Below, piece after piece: positions 1 through 10,703 of a stretch of 64,000 nt of DNA (positions are counted from its first letter, which is position 1; each line of letters opens with the position of its first letter). The DNA is from Lindgomyces ingoldianus (lineage: Eukaryota; Ascomycota; Dothideomycetes; Pleosporales; Lindgomycetaceae). The stretch is from positions 750,467-814,466 of the forward strand of contig NW_022985195.1 of NCBI RefSeq assembly GCF_010093535.1, written 5' to 3'. Made by a program: the position numbers and the translations under genes. Below the pieces are notes generated by a model. It was given only the letters and a program-made list of their open reading frames with translations. It had not been told where the DNA came from and searched no databases.

Positions 1-1
1 T

Positions 2-478
2 CCACAGCTACCTCACTTGAAGCAAGATATCCGCACCCGCATCTGCAGTGCATTGCAAGATATCGAGCCCTTCGAAATTCGTCTAAGTGCCGACCCCCCG
101 GGTACCTTTTCCCATGGCGCGCGAAGTAAGACTGTGTGGTTGGATCCGGTGCCACCAAATTCGGACTCATCACTTCATCCGTTGCACCGCCTTCAAGCTG
201 CCCTACAAGCCGAGTTCCGAGAATGCGATGCTGATGATCGACCATTTAGTCCTCACCTATCCATTGGCCAAGCAAAGAGCAGTCAAGAAGCCCAGAACCT
301 GGGTGAAGAAATCAGGAAAAGCGTATCAAGCACCCTAGCTGAGCAATCAACAAATGATCTTCAGGAGAGACAGCCAACTGTCCTTGACTGGTACGTTGAC
401 AGAGTATACGTGCTTGAGCGTAAGGGATACTATGGCCGATTCGCAGTCGTTGAAGAAGTAAATCTCGGAAAGAAGTAA
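2..478 (+). CDS. 2H phosphoesterase superfamily protein (2'-5' RNA ligase-like), 5' partial
   Basis: The reading frame is already open at base 2 and runs to a stop at 476-478, so only the C-terminal part (about 158 codons) is in the window. The motif SPHLSIGQ near the middle is the second H-x-S/T signature of 2H phosphoesterases. The first H-x-T motif should lie upstream, outside the window. The C-terminal block DWYVDRVYVLER is the usual strand following the second motif in these two-lobed enzymes. Family members hydrolyse or ligate 2',5' or cyclic phosphate bonds in RNA or nucleotides; the substrate cannot be told here. A TTG at 17 is not a credible start because the frame continues upstream. 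Family call is fairly sure, substrate unknown. Confidence 0.75.
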   Translation, partial: PQLPHLKQDIRTRICSALQDIEPFEIRLSADPPGTFSHGARSKTVWLDPVPPNSDSSLHPLHRLQAALQAEFRECDADDRPFSPHLSIGQAKSSQEAQNLGEEIRKSVSSTLAEQSTNDLQERQPTVLDWYVDRVYVLERKGYYGRFAVVEEVNLGKK

Positions 479-609
479 AGACTTCTTTGCCTATGTTCAT
501 CCTCCTTTAATACGCGAATTAATGCGTGGCATACCAATACGACAACATACACGAAATTCCGTTCTTAGAAGAAAGGATACTCAAGCTCAGTCATTATATG
601 TTAAACAAC

Positions 610-1837
610 TCAGTTTTTAGCGAAGAACTCTCGCAAATTATCATCGAGCCACTTCACATCCTCCGCACTTTGTCCAGGACCTACGCATCAGTCAACACGA
701 GTCCACTTCAACTCAAATAGAATTCCACTCACCACCAGCCCAATGTCCCCAAATGCTCGGGAAGACTTTCAACGTCCCTACCCCTGGTCTCATATTCTCA
801 ACTTCCATGTCGCTATCCTCCGGCGGAAAATACAAATCCGTCTTTCCGGGCAGTACCAAAGCCTTCGCCTTAATCCCGTGCATTGCCTTTTTAAAATCCC
901 CATTATACGGTTCCTGCTGCGAACAATCTCCTGCCTGCCACGTATGAGCCATGACCAGCATATTCTCTGGGTCCTTCGAGCACGCCCAAGCCTCCCAAAA
1001 ATTAATCAGAAAATCGTCAAGATCCTTAAATCCAAGAACCGATTCGTACAATCTCTCGCGATAGAATGCTTGACTAAACCCCCAGCCTGCATACACTCTA
1101 CCGAGCGCTTTCAGGCCGTTGGACCGGGTCTCTGGGATGAAAGAAGAGTATCCGTACTTCTCTGTGTGTAGATCGGCTTTGGAGACGCCTGCAGAACTCG
1201 TACCTTTTGCTGCGAATAAGGCGCTCTTTACTCCCTCAAGGAATACTTGGTTATGGAGACTTGTTTTTGCGCTCCCGCAAAACGGCACCACTATGTCCAT
1301 GAAATCCGGATACTGCGTCGCCCACTGATACGTCTGACCTGCACCCATGGACCATCCGAGGACAGCGCGTGCATGTTTAATCCCGAGATGTTTGGTGACA
1401 AGTTCGTATTGGGCGCGCACGTTATCGTAGAACAGGACTGGGGGAAAGGGACGTAGTGAGGGTGTGTTGGAGGGCGAGCTGGATTGACCGTTGCCAAAAA
1501 GGGCTGGTATGATGATATAGTATGTCTCGGAGTTGAGAGTTTTATCAGGACCCGTGAGCCAGAGGTTGTCGGATATCACTGGAGAGATGTTTTAGTAGGG
1601 ATAAAGCAAGGAAGGTTGGTGAGGTTGGAGGAAGGCTTGAAGAAAGGGGGACGTACAGCCTGAATACCACGACGGATAGATAATCGCCGGCAGCGATGCA
1701 TCTCCAAGCGTCTTATATGCAATGAACGCATCTGGAATCTCTCCGCCAGACTTCAACTTAAAATCCCCTAACTTGTAAACCTCGTAATCGTCCGCAATCT
1801 TCAACTGCTCGACTTTCGCAAGCTCTTCTGAAGCCAT
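610..1837 (-). CDS. Alpha/beta hydrolase, homoserine O-acetyltransferase family
   Basis: Three exons: 1657-1837, 733-1578 and 610-680, joined by introns 1579-1656 (GTACGT...CAG) and 681-732 (GTGAGT...TAG); product 365 aa. The nucleophile elbow GWSMGAGQ (Ser about 137), the acid in PGKTDLYFPPED and the histidine in WGHWAGGPG form the catalytic triad. The block SSSPSNTPSLRPFP is typical of the MET2-like branch. The third exon restores the family C-terminus after the catalytic His (AGGPGQSAEDVKWLDDNL); without it the frame stops in the intron. True homoserine acetyltransferases make O-acetylhomoserine for methionine synthesis. Many fungal relatives act on other acyl substrates, so the substrate is left open. 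It is divergently transcribed from the flavin-reductase-like gene at 2325. Confidence 0.88.
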
Positions 1838-2324
1838 CTTTTAGCAGCCAAAAGAATTCGAAAACCGACTTCAAAAACTGCGACGAAAGGAATTTTTTTT
1901 AGTTGAAAGTGCCTTCGTCAACCCCTCACCTTATCACGCCCTCCCCAAACAAGCTTCTAAGTCCCGACATCTCTGGTGTTGAGCAGCTAGGGCGGGGTAG
2001 CTTTTTCAATGGTGGGGTAATTGTGCTGCATGACGTTTACCAAAATGTTCACTGAGCAGAACGCGATGGACGGATATTCGCCGGTGCAACGAGACCTATC
2101 GGAAGGGGGGAAGATACTTTGGGCCGCGGAACGATACCGCTGTCAATTGCCGGGAATTTATTGAGGAAGGACTTACAAATGCTGCGGTGTTCAAGTATAT
2201 TTTAAAGTGTGTATGTAAAACACTAAAGATCTCTTAAATCCTTTGAGCTTTTATCTTCGCTTCCTCGCTTCGAATTGGACCTCAACTTGCTTTCTCTCGA
2301 GATCTCCTGCACATATCTCTAGTT
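1838..2324. promoter_or_regulatory. Divergent intergenic region (hydrolase / flavin-reductase-like gene)
   Basis: These 487 bp separate two start codons pointing away from each other, so they should hold both promoters. There is an AT-rich stretch around 2195-2240 close to the right-hand start. I see no recognisable operator; the promoter role is inferred from geometry. Confidence 0.4.
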
Positions 2325-3345
2325 ATGGCACTGGTCTCCGCCGACCCCTCCGCGCCGAAACTCGACGCCGAAAACACTGTAAAGCGCAACCCCCACCCCG
2401 ATTTCAAGAAAGTCGAAGCCTCCCGTCCACTGTTCAACACCTCTCATCAATGGCACTTCACCCAAGCCCCAAAGCCCAACTGGAAACCCGGGGACGGCCC
2501 AAACGATTCTTCAGTCCTTTCAATCCCCCACCGAGAAATTGATCCCTATGCTGAAGGCCGCCCTGCTGTCCACAACTATAAACTCCTGATCTCGGGCATC
2601 GTTCCTCGACCAGTGGGGTTCGTTAGCACTATAAGCGGGGATGGGAAGAGTACGAATCTCGCGCCGTTTAGTTACTTCAATCTCATCTCCCACGATCCGC
2701 CGCTGTTTATCCTTGGTTTTAGTGGAGGTTATAATCGCCCAAAGGATACTCTTAGTAATCTTCTTGCTACGCAAGAGTGTGTGCTTAATATCATATCCGA
2801 GCACTACATCGAAGCGGCTAATTACACTTCACTCAATGCTCCAGAAGGAATCTCCGAGTGGCCGTTCTCAGGCTTACATCCTGCGAAGAGTCGGATAGTG
2901 AAGCCAGACCGAGTGCAAGAGGCGGTGTTCAGTATCGAGGCAAAGTTGGTCGAGACGAGGGAGTGGGAGAGTAGGGTTACGCCGGGGAAGAAGACGGGGG
3001 TGTTGGGTGTGGTGGAAGGAGTGAAATTTTGGGTTAGGGAGGATGCAGTGGATGAGGAGGGTGTGCTGATTGATCCTGCGGTACGTGCTTGTGCTATTGC
3101 TGTAAATGGCAGCCGAGGATCTCAGATCCACCCCGATCTATTAAATGAATCTCGCTGCCGGGGTCTGTTTCTCCTGCTAGGATCATAGTAACGCTCTCCA
3201 GGTTCTAAAACCCATCTCGCGTCTAGGCGGCATAACATTCAGTCGTACCACCGAAGGTTTTGAGCTTCCGCGGCCAACATTCGATGAAGTAATGAAAGAC
3301 GAGGAGGTGGCAAAGCTATCCAAACCCAAGGCAGACTCTCAATAG
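2325..3345 (+). CDS. Flavin reductase-like (FMN-binding split-barrel) protein
   Basis: Two exons, 2325-3080 and 3202-3345, with intron 3081-3201 (GTACGT...CAG, 121 bp); product 299 aa. After a polar N-terminal extension of about 70 residues comes the flavin reductase-like domain. It holds LISGIVPRPVGFVSTIS, then NLAPFSYFNLISHDPPLF, typical of the FMN-binding split barrel, and later the VGVVEGVKFW-like strand. The second exon supplies the family-typical LKPISRLGGITFSR, supporting the splice. Relatives bind FMN and act as flavin reductases or accessory partners of oxygenases; no partner is adjacent. The first ATG of the long frame is used. Confidence 0.86.
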
Positions 3346-3743
3346 CATGTCTTACCAAAGCAGATCATTTTGGCGCTGCTCTGAAGACGAAAGGTCCAAA
3401 CGAGCAACTCTAGGGAAGAACATGGGAAAAGCGGTAAAGGATTGATAAAAAGAGAAACGCAGATTAATAACGTTCCCACCACGTCCCGAGTGTGGTGAAG
3501 AGTATGCTTCTCCGATCTTCCACCTTTCTCATGTGTGCTCCCATCCACGGTACTTTCCAGAAAGCCTCGGCACAGATAGTTACAATGCACTGCTCGCGGC
3601 TGAAATACCTGTTAATCACAGTGTCTGAAGTAGAATTCAGAGGAAGATTACGTACAAAATTTCCAGGCTCATTTGAGGCGGTTTGTTAAGCCAGATTGTA
3701 GGACCGAATCCCTCCTCAAAGTTGACAAAACTCTTGCCCTCAT
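3346..3743. other. Intergenic, nothing recognised
   Basis: Short open frames only, with no motif, repeat or RNA gene that I can support. Confidence 0.5.
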
Positions 3744-4786
3744 CTAAGTAGAATCTTGGTATCCAGCGCCTTCCTGCTCTGTTATCTGGAGGCACCCCTC
3801 TATATTCGGGTTATTGCCGAGAGCTTTTAAAGATATCCAATGCAGAACAAGGGCGCGATATGTTGTATTGGATTTCCGCCCTAAAAAAGAGGAGTCGAAT
3901 CTGACACGTACCTCCGCCCACCGATCCACAAACTCACGTAGGGGTACCGGAATACGGTTATTGTCATCAAGCACGGTAAGTCCTCGATAGAGTCTAGTGA
4001 GATTCTGGCACCTTGTACGCTCCGTTACAGCATCGAAGTTTCTTTGTGCCCGAGTGGTTGTACATGTGGTTGCCCATAACCTAGCACACTCCTCTAATAG
4101 CTCTTTCACTCACTCCAGGCTATTCCACCGGGCCAACGGATTCGTAGTCGTTCTGGGGGGTATACTGAGAAATAGCCTGAGTGGTTTCCCTCAAGAGAAC
4201 ATCTCGCATCCATCTGAGGATGTCCTGTCTGTGGAACCCAACCGCAAGGAAGACGATAAGGCGACATATTCCCTGTTCAGCCTGGACACGAGGTGACTCA
4301 GACATTCGCCGTGCATATTTAGGGTCTGCGCGAAGAGGTTTCCCAGCCTCATCGAGGACTTGGTCGAAAGCTTTCCAGATTCGAGGACCTCCCCGAAGTA
4401 TCTCTTCCTCATCTGTTTGCTCGGGATAAGCTACCTCCATCGTCGCGCGCAGTTTTGACTTCATTCTTTCCCATTTGTCTACTTGGGTTCCAATAGAGTA
4501 CGTGGTCAACTATTGCTATAGCCGTATTCAACCCATCACCGTCTCCTTCGTTTCCTATCCCAATTCACTTAGGCGAATGCGCGAGAATACTATTAAGGAC
4601 TGAATCTTCAACAAACTCTCCGGCGCGTATGGCTTCCGTTATCGATCTCCCAGCGTCTTCTAGATAGGGCCCATTCATAGAATCGTCCAGCGGTATGCCA
4701 TCAGATTGCTCAAATGTCGGAAAATATTCGTTAGGGAAGATGGCGAACGCCATTTCGCCCCACGGCGTCGCTGGGGTGCTGCACAT
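3744..4786 (-). pseudogene. Decayed gene of unknown family
   Basis: Three coding-like stretches read in succession on the minus strand (4786 to 4565, 4509 to 4120, about 4190 to 3744) with protein-like composition, for example RMSESPRVQAEQGICRLIVF and KELLEECARLWATT. No pair of canonical splice sites joins them in frame. Near 4112 the downstream frame reads LE-stop-VKELLEE, where TGG to TGA is the simplest change, and it is in a different phase from the upstream stretch. I do not recognise the family. It could also be a real gene with unusual introns, but frame loss plus an in-frame stop favours a pseudogene. Confidence 0.4.
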
Positions 4787-5231
4787 GTTAACGCCGCGAG
4801 ATTCCGCTTTTAAGTTGAATTGGTGTGTCCGCCGAAATATGGAACTATGCTGTGTGTGGGAGAGTCATGGAGCTGGCAGGGAGACATGATGGCCAGGGAA
4901 GTCAAGGCCAAAAAGGGAAGAAAGCTTCGGTGGGTAACCAAGTTATAGACCTCAGGGTCTCTCAAGTATTTTTACCCCCGCCTTGGAAGCTTCGAGTGAT
5001 TCTAGATCTTGGTTGAAGGGAGGTCAGTATTCTGCTATAAGTCGTGCAAGGAGACCTCGTCTAAGCGTGACGAGCACAGCTTCAAAGCTATTTTGTGGTA
5101 GCAGTTGCATCGTCAGCGTTAATCGTAACTCCGGGGGCTGCAGTGACATATGGGGGGAGAGTTTATTTCTTATGGTGAAAGAGGAAGTTGTCACCAATCA
5201 TCGAACAGCATATAACTCGGAATTCTTGAGA
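4787..5231. other. Intergenic, nothing recognised
   Basis: No supported gene. The right edge is the first copy of the target-site duplication of the miniature hAT element. Confidence 0.45.
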
Positions 5232-5239
5232 TGCCCTTC

Positions 5240-5732
5240 CAGGGCTTCCAACGGGCCGTACTACGGTCCGTACAAAGTGAACCGTAACGGTCACGTGTTC
5301 AGTACGAACGTACCGAGTTCGTGAGCCGTACCGTACGATTAATGATGCCCTAGGTACGGTACGTAGTACGGATGTCTCAAAAATGCCTATTACAGACCAT
5401 TTTCTATTCCAGAGTTATCTATCCACGCCTCTTGCCGCCTTACAGGCCTCATCTAGTCCTATCTGCTCTTGTTACTAGGGAGAACTAGTTATTTTATAGT
5501 TAATTAGACCTTAATCTTGCGTCTCTAGAGACCCATAGTCTTAGCTGTTTCGACTAGAGTACGGCGTACTTTAATCGAATCGTACTACTCGTACAGATCA
5601 CGTGAGCCGTAACAGTTACGATACGTACACCTACCTCTCCTCCCCCCTGTCGTACGAACGTACACAAAATCTCACCCGTACAGGCCTCAAAATCGCCCAA
5701 TCGTACAGTACTACGCCTCGTTGGAAGCCCTG
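5240..5732. mobile_element. Non-autonomous hAT element (MITE), 493 bp
   Basis: The element is bounded by the exact 8-bp duplication TGCCCTTC at 5232-5239 and 5733-5740. Its ends are inverted repeats: both start CAGGGCTTCCAACG (14 of 14) and continue with imperfect matches through the GTAC-rich subterminal zone. An 8-bp duplication with CAG-starting termini is the mark of the hAT superfamily. The interior has many GTAC/CGTAC palindromes and no transposase frame, so it must be mobilised in trans. The motif CCGTAACGGTCACGTG at 5282-5297 begins 42 bp from the left end and matches (15 of 16, opposite strand) a motif 42 bp from the right end of the 3,078-bp element at 12128-15205. Base composition is ordinary, unlike the larger relative. 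Confidence 0.92.
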
Positions 5733-5740
5733 TGCCCTTC

Positions 5741-7082
5741 ATTAAATCTAAACTACGTGGCTTTAATCAGATCGTTTAGACCTAGAATTCGCTCCTACGT
5801 GCTAGGGTTTGGTGGTAACTACTAGAAGACTACAGTTCCTGCATCTGCCCTTGACGGAGAGGCATCGTGATACACCTCAGTCATCACACTCACCTTCATC
5901 CGAAATAGCTAATTCCTCGAAGTCCTCTAAGTATTCTTCAAATAATCACACAAGTCGCTATCTAACACTCCTACCTTTACTATCAATTTTTACGCTCAAC
6001 TAGCAGATGCAGTACTGAGATTATGAGCTTCTGTGCTGCAATAGCCTTCGTTATTGCGAGGTCGTAGTGGTATCCTAAAGTGAAGTAGTGCTATGATTGG
6101 GACATACTTATGTACCCATGCGAAATCTCAATCCTCATTCCGTTGGGTGATATTTATCCTACCACCCACCATTATTCTTCCCACTTAAAGGCAGGCCTCA
6201 ATATACCGGGGGTGAGAAGATCCGGAGAAAAAGAGGCCGTTGTGATCTCTGGATACTCTGGTCCACCTATGTTTGCCTCCGCTTGGAAAAGATATCCTTA
6301 CAAGACCTTCATATATTCGTTATTACTATCCCTAGTAGTTGCCAGCCTTGAGAACCAATCCTTATGCTGGTATAGAACACAAAGCCCCTCGCTTTCCGGT
6401 TCCAGAATATTTAGTAGTGGGGTAGTCAAAGGACAGGTCCATGTGTTTGGTAGACCGTCGGAAAGTAATATATCGTATGTACTTTTGAGATTCAGCCAAG
6501 ATTAAGGGTTGATAGGCTCTGAAAAGTAGTAGCACCTAACATATAAGGAGACTGCGGAGAGAGTCGCCTCATGACCCCTATACCGGCTACTTGCCACTCT
6601 AGTCTTTAGTCCCACGGACAGAACACCAGCACTGAACTTTAGGACCTGCATCCAAATTCAGCTCTTTGGTGATAGCCCCCACCTAAGAGGAGGTCCAGCA
6701 TCTTGCTCAAGCGGTGGGTCATGCCGTTCTGTGAAGCTCGAGGAAGACTGCGTTTGGCCATCTCGTCCCATTGAAGTGAGAGTGGAACAATAATATAAAG
6801 AAATTGTTGTACTGAGCTTCCAATTTACATATGAAGACAAGAATGTGCTTTATCTTGGACGGGTAATTGTACAACTACTCATCAGTGACAAGAAATCGGA
6901 AACCGTGAAGAGTGCCAGGATGGTTTCCCATAATAGGTTTAGTTCGAAACGCGACTCTACTCAAACACGAGCCCCCCACTTTCATTCCCAAGCTGGGGGC
7001 CGACAACTCTATTTAGAAGTTACAAGCTCCTCTTACTAAAATTATTCCCCTGTGATGTTAGACCTAGCATGCCAACGGCTCC
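5741..7082. other. Intergenic, nothing recognised
   Basis: The longest open stretch (6110-6505, +) shows no domain or convincing protein composition. No repeat or RNA gene seen. Confidence 0.4.
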
Positions 7083-7331
7083 TATGAGTAAGTTGCGCAC
7101 CTTAAAACCCACTAAAAATTAGAAAAAAAACAGTAACTTAAGATCTTAACAACTGCTTAATAATCTCTTAATAACAACTTGGCTTATTCCTCAAGAACTT
7201 TTGTAGGAGTCTTAAAATAGGTATTACAAGCTATATATACACTTTTTTAATTTATTATTAAGTCGTCGTTAAGATATCAAGAAACATTTCTGCTGGTTTT
7301 TGGTGGGTTTGGGGTGCGCAGCTTACTGATA
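7083..7331. mobile_element. TA-flanked miniature inverted-repeat element
   Basis: A 245-bp AT-rich core lies between TA dinucleotides at 7083-7084 and 7330-7331. The ends are inverted repeats: left GAGTAAGTTGCGCACC from 7086, right (reverse complement) CAGTAAGCTGCGCACC, then AAACCCAC followed by AAAAA in both. Differences between the arms are mostly C/T, as RIP-like decay would give. The interior has no coding capacity. A TA target fits the Tc1/mariner/pogo superfamily, but the inverted homology extends a few bases beyond the TA, so the exact boundary is uncertain. Confidence 0.7.
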
Positions 7332-7884
7332 GGAGACGTTGACGTGGAACACTCAGCATTGAGTAAGCATCTTTACGAACTCACGACCAGTGAACGCCGC
7401 GATTACTGCGCACACGCAGGGATTGAATGCAGAGCACAGTGTGCCGAACGTTGAACATTTTCCTATTCAGGCTACTCTCGCACCAAAGCTCGAATGAGAC
7501 TCAGTCCAAAGTTGACGCCGTCAGCCAAGCTGTCTCCCAAACATTTCCCGGAACAAGATATCTACCAGAGAGCCTCCCAATCTGCAAGCCAGTCATCAAG
7601 GCACCCTTTTACAAAGTACTTGAATTCTAGTTGTTAGCAACTCCATAACCGACCTGGGCACGCAACGATAAGGTGAAATAAGGCCACTTTACTTACTAGA
7701 TGTAAATGTTCGAGAACTGAGGAAAGGATTTGGAATATTTCTTTAAATATCATTACACAGATCCTGTGAGCCTTGCATGCAGGTACAGAACGGCAAAACC
7801 AGTTTTTGTACTGGCTGGGATGCTTTTTCCAACGAATAGCAACCAGTAGCTGGAAGCAGGAATTGCCTATTCGGGCGACTGAGG
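7332..7884. other. Intergenic, upstream of the regulator gene
   Basis: No gene recognised. The right part presumably holds the promoter of the gene at 7885. Confidence 0.4.
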
Positions 7885-9994
7885 ATGAACTTCACCTTCG
7901 TACCCCACAAGGGCGCTCGCCCTGAGAGGTCAGAGCTTGTCAAATCGCATGTAATGCGGGAGTCGCAGAGAAAGCGACGGGAAGCGAAGCAGCATCAAAG
8001 CCGTATGCAGCCCCCTCTTGCTGTAACTGATAATCAAATTGGTGCGCTCACTAACTTCCCTAGAAAATACAACAAATGGAGCATCATCTTCGGGGACGAC
8101 GGCCACACCTCAGGGCAGAAGGCAACACCCGTACTCCTTTAGCCAAGCACAATCATCAATACCCACACCGCTTCCTTTGGAACCAATAATTCAAGGCGAA
8201 GCAGAGACTCCAACCGCTGCCGGTCATTTTCACACTTCCTCGGATAGTCCCGAAACTATTTCCTCGGGGCAAAGCAAGGTTCATGGCTTGTTAGCAGGGA
8301 CAAGTGATCTGATGTTTGGAAATGAGATCACCGCACATCAATGGTCTTCAGGAAACACCTTTCCTAGTTTCGACGGCGAACCATATTCATTTGTCGACTC
8401 ACAGAATGGGATGAATTGTTGTGAGAACGGTACGAATGGGTCATTGTACAACTTCTTACCGACACTAACACGGCAGCCGTCGCTCTTATATCCAACACTA
8501 ATAGGCCAGAGTCACCCTTCAGATATAACATGGGTTTCGCAAACTTTGCATAATCGGATGTCTGAGTTAGTATCACACTGTAAGCCGCCTTCCGTTTCAG
8601 CATATCTGAGTAGGAATATCTTTTAAATCGATTTATATCCTCCTCGCGGATCACGATACTAAACCTGCCCTCCACTGCAGATGTTACAACGCTCTTTGTC
8701 GAGAGACCTGGTTTACCACCAGCGAATCCCGTAGCATACTGGCAGCAGGTCGCTGCCGTGAACCCCAAAATTCTTCTCAGCTGCGCACTTTTTTATTGCG
8801 CATACAGAGATGTGGTCAGGGATTTTCAGGGGGAAGATCACCACTACTTTAAGGATCGGACTCTCCATCTTATTAATGCAGCTCTTGAGGATCCCAATAC
8901 CGCCATCACTGATGACAACATTGGCGCAGTGATATCTATCTGCATGTATGAGGTATGATTATTTCTCTGACACTTGGCACAGGCTCTAATCATCCTTAGA
9001 ATGTGCGCGGAACTGATATAATCGTGACACATTTGAAAGGACTACGACAAATGATTGATATGAGAGGCGGTGTAAACAACCTACCTGCTGACCAAGGACA
9101 GCATCTCAGCGAGCAGGCACTCCTGTGAGCTAATTCCCCAACCATGCTCCTGGAAATGACTAATTTGATGGATAGTCAGGATCTCATCCACGCCATCTGC
9201 TCTAACATGTCACCCTTTATGATCGACATATGCGGCCCCGTGTTACGAGATATCCGCACGACTGGCGCAGAGTTCTTCTACCCACAGTCGCCTCTGCGTA
9301 TTGTTAATGATGTTGGATTCGCTCGCTCGGACACAGAGCTCCAATCAGGCTTTGAGTATCTCAAAGATGCTTTTGATGCGACAGAAATGCTATGCATAGA
9401 AGCATTTGATAAGGACACAGCAACGGATGAAGCGGACTTGTTCAAGCTTCGCCGAGAGAGATGTTGGAACCGCTTGATGAAGAACGAGGAGGCAAGCGAA
9501 GAAGTTCCTTTAACGAATAAAAAGAAAATCGAAGAATCGATTCGATTAGCCAGCAAGATTCATTTTCGCGCAGTTGCGCTGAGGATACAGCACGATAACG
9601 AAGTGAATGAGGCCGATATGAGAAGGCTCCACGTGATAATTAGGAGAATCGATTCTGCTTTATGGAAGGTGGCTCATTATGTCTATCTTTGGATGTAAGT
9701 CTCTGTTTCCTTTGTGATTGGGAGGTGGACTAAGAACTGATTATACTAATCCCTTGTCAGATTACTCACTGGAGGAGCGGCATCAAATGGACACCCAGAG
9801 CAACGCCCATTTTTCGTGAGTGAGATCATACGCATGGGTCTAAGCATCGGACTCTTCGACTGGCGCTCTTTCAGACGTGAGTGCAACTCTCTAATTTAAT
9901 ATTAGCCCTTTAATGAGCTGTTCATCTAGAAACACTAGGCAATTTCCTGTGGTTGCAGCACTTCCTACGGCGAGACAAATCACCCTCCAAGTGA
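7885..9994 (+). CDS. Fungal-specific transcription factor-like protein without zinc cluster
   Basis: Seven exons: 7885-8002, 8064-8609, 8681-8952, 9000-9124, 9176-9694, 9761-9876, 9930-9994; product 586 aa. All introns are GT...AG, 47-71 bp, and every junction keeps frame. The N-terminus (FTFVPHKGARPE, then VKSHVMRESQRKRR) is the short basic segment found in Zn2Cys6-less regulators of the Fungal_trans_2 type. The middle segment (HLKGLRQMIDMRGG) and the C-terminus (ETLG-like QTLGNFLWLQHFLRR) also fit that family. No Cys6 cluster precedes the basic segment, and the upstream sequence offers none, so direct DNA binding by a zinc cluster is not expected. The first ATG matches the usual family start. 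Targets unknown. Confidence 0.85.
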
Positions 9995-10703
9995 GAAGGC
10001 AGTAGCAAGCTGCTAAAAGAAGAAAATTAAGCGTAGTTTTTATATAAGGGGCTGAAACTAGATACTTCCGCGAAAGCGTGAAAGATAAAAGGTCATTATT
10101 TCAATCCAATATGCTGCATCTTCTCACCTAACGCGGAACCTGGCAGGGGCATTTCAGGTTAGAAAGTTGCATCCCGCTGTCTCCCTGCCTGATTCCGACA
10201 AAAGGATTGGATATACTCAACTCTAGTCACGTTCCACGTTCTGTGATAACACGCTGTACAAAACTCGCCTGTGTTTTAGACACTGGCTGTGCTGGACTAG
10301 GTCTGCAATAAAGAGACGGCCCAATTCCTACCTTACCAAATACACGCACACTTTCTGGCCTCTATATGCAATCTGCACACTCATATTTTCCCATACCGGA
10401 CCTCTGTTACCATCGTCCGTGGTGCTTCAGTAACTTTGCTACCGAGATTGTCTGCAGGGAGTGTCGGGTTCGACTCTCCAGGAATCAGTAGGACTTGCTC
10501 GTCTTCCAGATTTCCCAGTTCGTGGGTTCAGAAACGATCCCCGCACTTGATCAGCCTAATACTGCGCTTTAGTTCATTGTTGGTGAATTGTCGCGATGAA
10601 TTGGCCTCACGAACGACGAAATGGCCGTCTACAAGGGCCATGAGCTCATTACCATCGAAACCTCTTGTCCCAAGTCCCAAGTCCACGAGCCACCAGCTCT
10701 AGC
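9995..10703. other. Intergenic; contains one copy of a 28-bp repeat
   Basis: No gene recognised. Bases 10231-10258 match 17428-17455 in 26 of 28 positions (see the repeat entries). Confidence 0.45.
10231..10258 (+). repeat. 28-bp direct repeat, copy 1
   Basis: Starts GTTCCACGTTCTGTGATAAC. The other copy is at 17428-17455, same strand, with two mismatches. The two copies bracket the GH71 pseudogene. Origin unknown; possibly remnants of a duplicated segment or an old element end. Confidence 0.6.

Noticed and set aside
526..720. 64-codon plus-strand frame
   Set aside because: It overlaps, antisense, the last exon of the hydrolase gene (610-680) and has no ATG start.
743..1171. 142-codon plus-strand frame
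   Set aside because: Antisense shadow of the alpha/beta hydrolase, which has catalytic motifs.
5240..5732. GTAC-rich palindromes as an operator or regulatory array
   Set aside because: They are explained as subterminal repeats of the hAT miniature element, which has exact target duplications.
10455..10490. GGGTTCGACTC, resembling a tRNA T-arm
   Set aside because: No acceptor, D or anticodon arm at the right distances.
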